A stretch of 64,000 nt of DNA from assembly GCA_000687655.1 (NCBI GenBank), contig JHWR01000001.1, forward strand, positions 186,001-250,000, given 5' to 3'. Shown here in pieces: positions 26,391 to 35,800 of this stretch. Under the pieces are notes generated by a model. The model worked only from the letters and a program-made list of their open reading frames with translations. It ran no database searches and was not told the DNA's origin. Position numbers and translations under genes: made by a program. Source of the DNA: Lachnospiraceae bacterium YSB2008. Its GTDB lineage: Bacteria > Bacillota > Clostridia > Lachnospirales > Lachnospiraceae. The stretch's first letter is position 1, and each line of letters opens with the position of its first letter.

Positions 26391-27890
26391 TTAAATATCT
26401 ACTTTATTCTTCTTCAGGTGAAGCTTAACCAACACCTGCTCAGTTATTTCCCCTACAAGCGGTTCCTTCACTGCCAGCAAATATATATAATATGCCCCAA
26501 AGAAAAGAACTGCTGATATAGCCAGCTTTATAAACGAATCCAATTCTACCTTATCACTGAAGTGTAAAAACTTAAACACAATACATAACGCTGATCCGAT
26601 AAGAACCGAAACGACACTATGTATCCACTTTATCTCATGGAAAAGCTTGGCTGGAATATCTCTTATAACATATAGCTGATATATTAGCACTCCTATCTCC
26701 GCTATAAACGTTCCAAAGGCCGCACCAGCCGCACCAAACTTAGGTATGAATATCGCATTCAGCATAAGGTCTATAACAGCACCCACTATCTCAGAATAGA
26801 GTACCTGTTTTTCTCTTCCGAGTGGAACCAACATTTGGATTCCGGTAACATTTGTTATACCTATCAAAAATACAGTAGGCATAATAATCATCATAGCCGG
26901 AGCCGCATCCCTGTAATCATCACCTGAAAGAAAGAGTATCCCTTCTTTAGCATACAGTATAAAGTATACCGTAACAGGGACGGCCAAAAGAACGATGAAA
27001 TGCATAGTCTTTCTCAGTATCCTGTGGAACTCATCTGTCATGCCTTTCTCAACGTAGAGTGACGCTCTTGGGAGTAAGACTGTACTTGCAGAAGTAACGA
27101 CCGCAAGAAGTATATTCTTAAGCTTTACAGCAGCACCGTAAAGTCCGACATCCGCATCTTCCTTCATGAATCCAAGCATGACCTTATCAAGATTCGTATA
27201 TATGACAGTCGCTATCGACATAGCAAAGAACGTCAGTATCATCTTTATATGCCTGCGGAAGTTATAACCCTTCAAAGGCTTAAGTATTACATACTTACGA
27301 AGATTTATGAAGTTCAGTACATTTGATGCTGAAGCGGCAAATATTGTTATCGCCCCGTAAATAACATAATCATCTCTGGTCTTTACCATAAGAAGCATAG
27401 CAACCACTGCTATCGCCTTAAAAATCAGCGAACGGATGGTTATATACTGATATTTCTCAAGCCCACGATACAGCCACTCAACACCAATGGCACTCAGGAG
27501 TATAGTTGAACCCATTATTATGAATAATGGAATATCCTTCTGAAACCTCGGAACTATCGCAATAACAGGAATGTACACTGCATATGTTATAAGGCAAGTG
27601 ATGAGATTGATGATCAAGAGTTCATGCACAACTCGTGACAGTTCCTCTTTATCCTCCCGCACCTTACCACAGGCTCTTATACCATACATAGGAATTCCCA
27701 GTTGTGCGAAGAAGCTGAAGTAAGTAACAACCGAAGCTACGAAATCAACTCTTCCGGTTCCCTCTTTAAAAAGCACTCTTGATACATATGGAAATGTAAT
27801 GAGCGGAAATATGAACTGCGACATCGTGAGTATCGCGTTCATGATCATATTCTTTTTTACGGATGTTTTATTTATATCTTTACTATCCAT
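26391..27890 (-). CDS. wzx: Wzx-type polysaccharide flippase (first copy)
   Basis: A 499-residue membrane protein of the MVF/polysaccharide exporter superfamily with about 12-14 hydrophobic helices. The N-terminal block [19 protein letters not shown] and later [16 protein letters not shown] are typical of Wzx/RfbX flippases that move undecaprenyl-linked repeat units outward. It lies between rmlA and the two large membrane proteins. A second Wzx-like gene is at 49952-51400, so two lipid-linked units may be exported by this region. Confidence 0.9.
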   Translation of the reverse strand: MDSKDINKTSVKKNMIMNAILTMSQFIFPLITFPYVSRVLFKEGTGRVDFVASVVTYFSFFAQLGIPMYGIRACGKVREDKEELSRVVHELLIINLITCLITYAVYIPVIAIVPRFQKDIPLFIIMGSTILLSAIGVEWLYRGLEKYQYITIRSLIFKAIAVVAMLLMVKTRDDYVIYGAITIFAASASNVLNFINLRKYVILKPLKGYNFRRHIKMILTFFAMSIATVIYTNLDKVMLGFMKEDADVGLYGAAVKLKNILLAVVTSASTVLLPRASLYVEKGMTDEFHRILRKTMHFIVLLAVPVTVYFILYAKEGILFLSGDDYRDAAPAMMIIMPTVFLIGITNVTGIQMLVPLGREKQVLYSEIVGAVIDLMLNAIFIPKFGAAGAAFGTFIAEIGVLIYQLYVIRDIPAKLFHEIKWIHSVVSVLIGSALCIVFKFLHFSDKVELDSFIKLAISAVLFFGAYYIYLLAVKEPLVGEITEQVLVKLHLKKNKVDI

Positions 27891-27904
27891 GTAATCTTAA
27901 TAAG

Positions 27905-28714
27905 CTATTCTTCTTCAGGAGTCCAATCCGGGTCGATGATAGGTTCTCCAGTCTGCATGTATATTTCATAACCATCTATACTTCTGTAGTATTCAAATCC
28001 GTATTGGAACAAAGTCACATCATCTATAGGTGCCCTGTCATAAGCTATGACAAATTTGAAATCACCCTTTACAGCCGCATCCAGAATTACATCATAGTCC
28101 GGTTCCTCTGCACTTATATTATGACTGACAAGAGTTCTGTCTGGTGTCGTATAAACTATATAGCCGTCTATATCTCTGCCATACATAGTCTCAATATCCG
28201 GATTATAAGCACGTAGATGCCATGTCATGGTATATGGGCATATACACCTAGGTGTCTCATCTGCCTCAAGCATAGCATCTGCTATCCAGATAGCTGTTGT
28301 AGACAGACCATACTGATTGTACCTTTTTCCGAACTCATCACTTTTAAAGATATTCTTACCAAAGAACACCAAAAGTATCATAAGCACTGCCATAGTCAAC
28401 AGTTTGAACCTGAGCTTAGGCATACCGGAAACCAACTTAGCCGCAGCAAGAGCTATAAGTATAGCATCCGGGATAAGCCAGAATATCCTCCAGTATGACG
28501 AGAGTGAACTCTTTATAACATAATAAGTCAAAGGATTCAGAACCACTCCCAATATCAGAATCGTAGGATATATAAGCTTTCTCCTGATTTCTTTCTCTGA
28601 TACGAAAAGATATATAGTGGATAATACTGCTATAGCAAGTATAACTCCTTCTCCGTAGTAAATATTCAATTGTCCCAAAACCTCGATGAAGAGGTTTCTT
28701 ATCATTGCAATCAT
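27905..28714 (-). CDS. Membrane protein with C-terminal soluble domain, function unknown
   Basis: 269 residues. The first half has about four hydrophobic helices (IYYGEGVILAIAVLSTIYLF, LIYPTILILGVVLNPLTYY and two more) and the second half is a soluble domain with many Asp/Tyr residues. It is not recognised with confidence. Its position 16 bp after the 388-residue membrane protein upstream, with similar composition, suggests the two work as a pair, perhaps as the loop and tail of a GT-C type transferase split into two genes. GAGAGGAT precedes the ATG. Confidence 0.6.
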   Translation of the reverse strand: MIAMIRNLFIEVLGQLNIYYGEGVILAIAVLSTIYLFVSEKEIRRKLIYPTILILGVVLNPLTYYVIKSSLSSYWRIFWLIPDAILIALAAAKLVSGMPKLRFKLLTMAVLMILLVFFGKNIFKSDEFGKRYNQYGLSTTAIWIADAMLEADETPRCICPYTMTWHLRAYNPDIETMYGRDIDGYIVYTTPDRTLVSHNISAEEPDYDVILDAAVKGDFKFVIAYDRAPIDDVTLFQYGFEYYRSIDGYEIYMQTGEPIIDPDWTPEEE

Positions 28715-28730
28715 CTTAAGAATCCTCTCA

Positions 28731-29897
28731 TCATGATAGATACATATTAATTGTAAGCACCTGGCTTAGAATAATCAGAATTGCATTCGGAATAACCGCT
28801 ATAACAGTCCAAATGAGTATACGCCAGTTCTTCTTCAAAATAGTATATATAAGCCCGAAACAGCCTGTCATAATAGCTGAAAATATGATTCCATTACCTG
28901 ACATAAGGCACAGAGCTGTGTCCGCAAAAAGGATTATAAGCCATTTAATTCCTATGTCCTTCTTATCATTTATTTCGTACAGAATCATATATAGCAATAT
29001 AAGCAACGGAAGTCCAAAGGATGCAACCATAGCCTTTCCCTGCCACTGTCTGTAAGACTTCATAGCCAGAGCTGAAGTTCTACTGTACGCTCCAAAAACA
29101 TAAAGCATAAACATAAAAGTAACAAATATGCTCGTCTTTAATATATCTTTATTGAATACTTCTATTCCTATATCAAACATCAGAACAGCTATTATAAGCG
29201 TATATACAACCGGCATTATGGTATGTGCCATAACAGTCGGATGAATGAAACATATCTTAGAAATATATGCTATATAGCCATACCATGGTGAAAGAAAATC
29301 CTTCTTGAAATCACCATAGAATTCAGTTATCGGTCCACCTGTGGTAGGATCAGTACTAAGCAGTTTTCCTGTACGGAGTATATCCACAGCGTTAACTATA
29401 TAACGGGAATCATCCTCATCAAAATGCATCTTTGAGATAACAAAATATAGATAATATGCTATAGCTGCGATGCATATGATGATAAGGACGGTTTCTTCCT
29501 TGTGTGCTTTAATTAGGTCCCAGGTTTTATCAGAGTCTCTTCTGTTCTGACTCGATTTCTTTGTATCCTTTTTATTCTTCGAACACACAAGTCTTTCGAT
29601 ACCAAATACTACAAAGAAAATCGTCACTCCCAAAGTGATCCATAGAACAGTATAGAAAGACCCTTTGAACCACGTTACAGGCAGTGCCGTCGCTAGGAAT
29701 ACTGTCATACTAAGCAGCATTCCGGAAAAGAGTCTCATACCATGACGTACATTACGAAGAGTCTTCTCATAGAGTTTTCTCGGTTCTCCCACAACTTCCA
29801 ATCCAAGCATACGAAGCAACGCATAGCCTGCGAAATATGGCACAACAAGCATATTCATCACTATCATTATTAAGTTTAATGCATTAATTGTTCCCAT
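28731..29897 (-). CDS. Multi-membrane protein, possibly DUF6077/GT-C-like
   Basis: 388 residues with about nine hydrophobic helices. After the third or fourth helix comes an outward-type segment FDEDDSRYIVNA with paired acids, reminiscent of the catalytic first loop of GT-C glycosyltransferases, and the family resembles the DUF6077 proteins of Lachnospiraceae polysaccharide loci (from memory, not checked). It may transfer a sugar from a lipid carrier outside the membrane. It lies between the initiating transferase upstream and the 269-residue partner downstream. No strong ribosome site is visible. Confidence 0.6.
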   Translation of the reverse strand: MGTINALNLIMIVMNMLVVPYFAGYALLRMLGLEVVGEPRKLYEKTLRNVRHGMRLFSGMLLSMTVFLATALPVTWFKGSFYTVLWITLGVTIFFVVFGIERLVCSKNKKDTKKSSQNRRDSDKTWDLIKAHKEETVLIIICIAAIAYYLYFVISKMHFDEDDSRYIVNAVDILRTGKLLSTDPTTGGPITEFYGDFKKDFLSPWYGYIAYISKICFIHPTVMAHTIMPVVYTLIIAVLMFDIGIEVFNKDILKTSIFVTFMFMLYVFGAYSRTSALAMKSYRQWQGKAMVASFGLPLLILLYMILYEINDKKDIGIKWLIILFADTALCLMSGNGIIFSAIMTGCFGLIYTILKKNWRILIWTVIAVIPNAILIILSQVLTINMYLS

Positions 29898-29934
29898 ATT
29901 AATTCATCAAAATCTCATTGTTTTTAGAACGAAA

Positions 29935-31317
29935 CTATTTCGATCCCTTTGCCCCCAGCACTGCTCCAAAAGTTTTTATTATAATCTTTATATCAAGTCC
30001 CAGTGTAAAGTTACGTATGTATTCATTATCAAGTCTAACTACTTCCTCGAAATCTGTTATATCCGACCTCCCGGACACCTGCCACATTCCTGTAAGTCCC
30101 GGCTTCATTGCGAGACGACTGAGGTGGTGTCTATGATACTGTTCAAATTCATCAACTGTAGGTGGACGAGTTCCGACCAAACTCATATCTCCTTTAAGGA
30201 TATTAAGGAACTGAGGGAACTCATCTATACTTGTTTTACGTATAAAGTTTCCTGCAGGGAATATACGAGGATCATTTTCCATTTTGAACATAAGCCCGTT
30301 CATCTCATTCTGAGACATCAGTTCCTTCTTGCGCTCTTCAGCATCTACGTACATAGAACGGAACTTATACATCTTGAATTTACGACCATTCTTTCCCACT
30401 CTTGTCTGAGAGAAGAATACCGGTCCCGGCGCCTGAATCTTAATGATAGGTGCAAGGATTATAAAGAATAACCCTGTAAATACTAGTCCAATTATTCCCA
30501 CGAAGATATCAAAAGCTCTCTTTATTATCTGCTGACCTATAGTGATCCTATTGATACCGGTAGAAAGAACTGAGTATTTACCCACACTGGATAGTTTTGC
30601 ATTCGGAAGCTCATCAATGATGACGTTCATAACCAGGTGAACATTCACGCCCATCGAAAGAAAGGTATTCGTCAGTTCATTAACTTCTTCTCTCTTTGCC
30701 CTGATAAACACGTCATCAACTACACTCTGTTTGAAATACGCAAGTATATCATCCCTATAAATAACATTAAGATTCTTTTTAAGATCATCAGGATCCCTAT
30801 CCCTATCAAGAAGTGCAACTGCCTCAACACGGTAGAAACCTTTATTTGAAGCCTTAATAGCCTCAAGCATAGAATCGAGATGGCGTCGGTATGTCACTAT
30901 CAGAACCTTTGTCCTGTTCTCATCCTGGCTGTACTTCTTCCTTAGGAATGCCTTCAGAGCTACATGTCCTATAAGCATAAGGATAAGATCAAATATATAG
31001 AAAAGGAACAGAGCAACTCGAGAATACGTCTCAGATTCTTTTGACGCAAAAAGATATAGATTAATAAGTGCAAAGATTATAGTATTTATTTCTACTATTA
31101 CTCTTATCTCTTTATAAACATTTCTACGGATGATACCACTATGATATGGTTTAAGAAGAACCAGAAATCCATAACAGAGTACAGTAATAAGAGCCAGCAC
31201 AATGTACGATTTTTCATTCGCTGGTTTTCTTATACTAAAGGCAAACCAAAAAGATGCAATGATGCAAAGAATATCAAGCAATATGAAATCCAGATGCTTC
31301 GCCCTGTTAGTCTGCAT
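29935..31317 (-). CDS. Polyprenyl-phosphate phosphosugar transferase (initiating enzyme A)
   Basis: 460 residues. The N-terminal part has four hydrophobic helices and a CoA-binding-like domain (about 130-250); the C-terminal catalytic domain has PGPVFFSQTRVG, YKFRSMYVD, KTSIDEFPQ, VGTRPP and PGLTGMWQVSGR. It is a WbaP/WcaJ-type enzyme that loads the first phosphosugar on undecaprenyl phosphate at the inner membrane face. AGGAG lies 7 bases before the start. A terminator-like hairpin separates it from the second such gene upstream. Confidence 0.93.
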   Translation of the reverse strand: MQTNRAKHLDFILLDILCIIASFWFAFSIRKPANEKSYIVLALITVLCYGFLVLLKPYHSGIIRRNVYKEIRVIVEINTIIFALINLYLFASKESETYSRVALFLFYIFDLILMLIGHVALKAFLRKKYSQDENRTKVLIVTYRRHLDSMLEAIKASNKGFYRVEAVALLDRDRDPDDLKKNLNVIYRDDILAYFKQSVVDDVFIRAKREEVNELTNTFLSMGVNVHLVMNVIIDELPNAKLSSVGKYSVLSTGINRITIGQQIIKRAFDIFVGIIGLVFTGLFFIILAPIIKIQAPGPVFFSQTRVGKNGRKFKMYKFRSMYVDAEERKKELMSQNEMNGLMFKMENDPRIFPAGNFIRKTSIDEFPQFLNILKGDMSLVGTRPPTVDEFEQYHRHHLSRLAMKPGLTGMWQVSGRSDITDFEEVVRLDNEYIRNFTLGLDIKIIIKTFGAVLGAKGSK

Positions 31318-31356
31318 TTTTTCTCTCCTAGCCTTATAATTTCTGTGAAACTGTCA

Positions 31357-31407
31357 CATAAAAACAACTCTAACTGTCGACTATGCCAAGTCCACACAGT
31401 TAGAGTT
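31357..31407 (-). terminator. Intrinsic-terminator-like hairpin between two phosphosugar transferases
   Basis: Minus-strand arms at 31407-31396 and 31377-31366 are perfect 12-base inverted copies (AACTCTAACTGT), with an inner 4-bp GACT/AGTC helix in the loop, followed by GTTTTTATG. It lies in the 120-bp gap between two genes read in the same direction, so it should reduce or attenuate expression of the downstream genes unless read through. Confidence 0.78.
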
Positions 31408-31436
31408 AGTATAACACAAATCAATATATAATGCTA

Positions 31437-32840
31437 TCAATAAGCATTTTTATTAACAAAACCTTTAAACACCGTCAAGAACATGATTTTGATATCAAAC
31501 CATATAGTCCAGTTCTCTATATAATAGATATCATACTTGATTCTTTCAGATATACTGGTATCTCCACGAAGGCCATTTACCTGTGCCCAGCCGGTTATAC
31601 CCGGTCGCACCTGATGCTTGACATTATAACGAGGAATCTCTTCCATAAACTCCTCTACGAACTGTTTTCTTTCAGGTCTTGGTCCGACTATACTCATAGT
31701 TCCAAAAAGGACGTTAAAGAACTGCGGAAGTTCGTCTATACTGGTCTTACGGATAAACTTACCTACCTTCGTGACTCTAGGGTCCCCCTTAGTAGTCCAA
31801 CCCTTCTTTTCTTCCTTCGGATCCTGCACAGCCATAGAACGGAATTTGTACATGTTGAATTCCTTATTGTGGAAGCCTACCCTTCTCTGCTTGAAAATTA
31901 TCGGTCCCGGAGATGAAAGCTTTACTGCTATAGCAGTTATCAGCATCACCGGTGAGAATAGAATAATAAAGAACAGTGACCCTATAATATCCACCAATCT
32001 CTTCACAAACCTGTTCACAGGATCCGCCAGCGGTACGTTTCTGATATTAATAACTGCCACTCCATCCATATCCCCGGTAACAGGATTTGAATTGATTACT
32101 TCTGAATAATCCGGAATAAACTTCGTATGTATGCCATACTTTTCACAGGTTGCAACTATCTCTCCAAGCTTTCCATATGCAGCAAGAGGGAGAGTTATGT
32201 CGACTTCGTCAGTGTTTTGATCTGCTAAGATATCCGAAAGTTTATCCAGTCTCCCGGTAACTCTTACATGTCGATATTCTGTCCCTATGTCAACTATATC
32301 ATCAAGTATTCCGTCTATAGCACATCCCCATCCTGGATTCCTCTTTATGGCATCTATCAATCTACTTGATGCAGGCGAATAGCCAACAAGCAGAACATGT
32401 CTTTGATGTGCACTCTGCCCTCTGTAATAGGCAAGAAACTTTCTAGCAGCAAAACGCTCAATTATCTGCATCATGGTATTAAGTATAAAGAACCATACAA
32501 CAACCTTGATAGAGAAATGCATGATATTCCCGTGTTTCCTAAAAAGGTAGAGGAAAAGCGTCAGAAGCATAATACCAACTATGTTCGATGCCAATATGTT
32601 TCCAACCAATCGAAAATAACCCAGAAGTTTCTTAGGATTATAGAGATTGAATGTTCTATACAAGATAAGATATACAACTATCATACCGGCAAGGATGAAC
32701 ATATACCCTCTGAAAGACAGATAATTCTCCATAACCTTTCCAAAGGCTATAAACATAGAGATCAAATATGCAATTATCATGATTATGACATCAAGAATCA
32801 CCTTCATGACCGTCATATATCTTTGGTTGTCTCTGATCAT
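31437..32840 (-). CDS. Polyprenyl-phosphate phosphosugar transferase (initiating enzyme B)
   Basis: 467 residues of the WcaJ/PssY type: about five N-terminal helices, a nucleotide-fold middle domain (VLLVGYSPASSRLIDAI region), then the catalytic domain with PGPIIFKQRRVG, YKFRSMAV, KTSIDELPQFFNV, VGPRPE and PGITGWAQVNGLRGDT. The NGLRG ending resembles glucose/galactose-1-phosphate transferases. It overlaps the upstream polymerase-YD gene by 4 bases (ATGA). Finding two different initiating enzymes side by side suggests two polymers or alternative first sugars. Confidence 0.93.
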   Translation of the reverse strand: MIRDNQRYMTVMKVILDVIIMIIAYLISMFIAFGKVMENYLSFRGYMFILAGMIVVYLILYRTFNLYNPKKLLGYFRLVGNILASNIVGIMLLTLFLYLFRKHGNIMHFSIKVVVWFFILNTMMQIIERFAARKFLAYYRGQSAHQRHVLLVGYSPASSRLIDAIKRNPGWGCAIDGILDDIVDIGTEYRHVRVTGRLDKLSDILADQNTDEVDITLPLAAYGKLGEIVATCEKYGIHTKFIPDYSEVINSNPVTGDMDGVAVINIRNVPLADPVNRFVKRLVDIIGSLFFIILFSPVMLITAIAVKLSSPGPIIFKQRRVGFHNKEFNMYKFRSMAVQDPKEEKKGWTTKGDPRVTKVGKFIRKTSIDELPQFFNVLFGTMSIVGPRPERKQFVEEFMEEIPRYNVKHQVRPGITGWAQVNGLRGDTSISERIKYDIYYIENWTIWFDIKIMFLTVFKGFVNKNAY

Positions 32841-35800
32841 TCTACCAAATCCCCATTAACATCAAGATAACGCGTTTCCGTGACATTACCCTTCTCATCG
32901 TATTCATTTTCAATTACAGCATAACCAGCATTAGTATTAATTGGTTTTCCATCCGTACCGAAATATGATTCACGTATCAGAAAATGCTTGTCGTCATACT
33001 CCCGACGGAGTATGGAATAACCATCCCTATACATCGATGATTTGTCATCCGCATCTAAAAATCTTTGTTCTATGAGGAAGCCCTGTTCATCATAATCTTT
33101 CTCGATAGTTGCGAATCCATCGCCACGGAACACATTTTCTCCATATTCATCTTGATAAGTCTCCCTCACATTCTGATGGTATTCATTATACTTTTTGGCA
33201 ATTCTATTATATCTATTCCAGTTATAACATAGCTTACCTCTACGGTCATAATAAACAACCAGAACCTGGTCTCCATTTATATCATACTCATATTCAATCA
33301 TTGAATAACCTGCAGAAAACACAAAAGGCTTTCCTTCAGCATCATAATACTCTTCTTTTGTCAAATGATTCTTGGCATCATAAGTCCTCACAAACTGAGC
33401 ATACCCCTCTTTGCCCGGAACAAGTTTTCCAAAAGCATTATAATAACTGGCCTTAGTTCTGTTTCCATTCTTATCATATTCATATTTTACCACCGAAAAC
33501 CCGTCTATACAATTAACAGGAGAACCCTCTCTACCGTGATAGGATTCTGAAAGAACCCTCTTTCCTTCATCATAGGCTCTTCTTAGTTCCGCATAAGAAT
33601 ATGTATTTCTTACAGGTTCGCCATCAACATCATAATACTTTTCAGATATCAGATTCCCGGAACTATCATAGGTTCTTTCAAGTGAAGCATATCCGCCAAC
33701 ACAGAGAACAGCATCACCTTTTCTATCAAAGTATGACTCCTTTATTATCTGCCCCAGATTATTGTATTCACGTGTAAGACATGCGTACTCACCGGAACAA
33801 AGTATAGGTTTACCTTTTTTATCAAAGTATTCTTCTTTTATAATTTGACCAAATTCATTAAACTCTCTATGTATCTTTGCATAAAGTTTAGTTATTTCAA
33901 CAGACATACCTTTGGTATCCAGATAGTATATATCTGTCTGATTACCAGCCTCATCATAACCATATTCTATCGACGCAAAGCCTTGATCAGTATATGTCAA
34001 CTCATCTTTCGTATCACAGTAATCCTCGCGGATTATCTGATTCTTATCATTGTAACTTCTCCTTATTATGGAATATCGCGCTGTGATATTCACAGGACGT
34101 CCCTCTTTATCAGCATATTTAATGAGAGTATTTCTTCCTTTTTCATCATATTCCCTGAGTACACACATATAACCTTCCGGTTTCAACACAGGTCTATCCA
34201 TAGAGTCTGTATATGATTCTTTTACAGCTTGATTCCTACCATTATAGTCTACATGAACCGTACTATACTGATTCCACATCATATAATCCCAACCCGAAGC
34301 ATTCTTGTAATGTGTATCAGTACGATTGCCATAGTCATCGTATGTGTATTCCAGTACTGCATAACCCGACGATAAAGTAAGTGGTTCACCATCCGTCCCA
34401 TAGTAATTCTCTCTTATAACCTTACCGTTCTCGCTGTATTCACGTTTCAAAACGGCATATCCCGAAGTACATATGACGGGCTCACCGGCTGTACCATATA
34501 TCTTTCTGCAAGTTTCATTTCCATCTTCATCATATTCGTAATCTATAGATGCATATCCTGAAGAAATTAGCACCGGTTTCCCTTCTGTATCATAATACTC
34601 CTCACGGATAACTCGCTTATCCTCATTAAATGTCTTAACGAGTTTCGAATAGTTTCCCCTTATCATAATCGGAGTCTGATCATCGAAATATCTTATATCA
34701 CTCCTATTGCCTGAATCATCATACCTATACTCAACTGCCGAATACCCATCGGTAAGCATTATATGCTCACCATCAGGTCCAATATAATCCTCACGAGTCA
34801 CCTGTTTTTTATAATTATACTCTCTCTTTAGTTCAGCATAACCCTTATTGGTAATCATAGGATTACCATCTGAATCCAGATATAAATAACTCGATTCATT
34901 TCCATCAGAATCATATCCAAATTCACATGCGAAGTATCCATCCTCCATCTCATACGGTTCACCTTCATTTGTGAAGTATACTTCTTTTATTCTCCGTCCC
35001 TTATCATCGTAAGTCGTATGAATATCATAATCCGGTGTTTTCTTAAATGTTATCTTATCTATAACCACTTCATTTCCATCTATCCTGCACATACGTATAC
35101 CTATATCACGACCTTCAGGTATGTAGCACTTTAGCTCAGCCACGCAAGTTCCATCCTTACCAAAATGTGCTCGAGTTAATCTTTCGAATTCAATCGGGTC
35201 TGAATCCCAAAACTTATTGACATAGATTCCGCATACTATTGTATCATCAGATACATTCATAGTCTCTGAATCTTCAGGAATTGACAGTTCATAATGAACT
35301 GTGTATGTACCGGCACGAAGAGACTCAACCTGATGAATACTGTAATCAACAGTCCTCTCCTTCGCATAATATCCTGTGAAATGATATCCGGCCTTCTCAA
35401 GTGCTTCTATAACCACCTCATCATTTGAATACATAGCATGTTCTTCAGAAATATCCGCATAGAGGAAGCCTTTACCCAGGAAGACTATTGCCTCCTCATC
35501 AGAATTCATTATGACAGTTGTTTTTTCGTAACGAGCCAGTTCTTCACCATCAAATATAGACTTACTAAAGAAACCATATTTACGAGAATAGAGTTCTGGC
35601 AGGGTATTTGAATAGAGCTTACCTCCAGAAATACCAAGAGCTTCGCCAGCTACTCTTACCGCTTCATCATCTGCCATAAGCACTTCAGATTGATCATTCT
35701 CAGGTCTTGTTATAACTCTCTCAGTAAATGCATAGATTCCTATAAACGCAAGGATGGATAAGGCCATGATACTCAAGTACCACTTAGTTCCTTTCCTGTT

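Noticed and set aside
32840-35012. RHS/contact-dependent toxin
   Set aside because: YD-like repeats are present, but there is no RHS core motif, no C-terminal toxin tip and no immunity gene; the N-terminus is a polytopic membrane protein.
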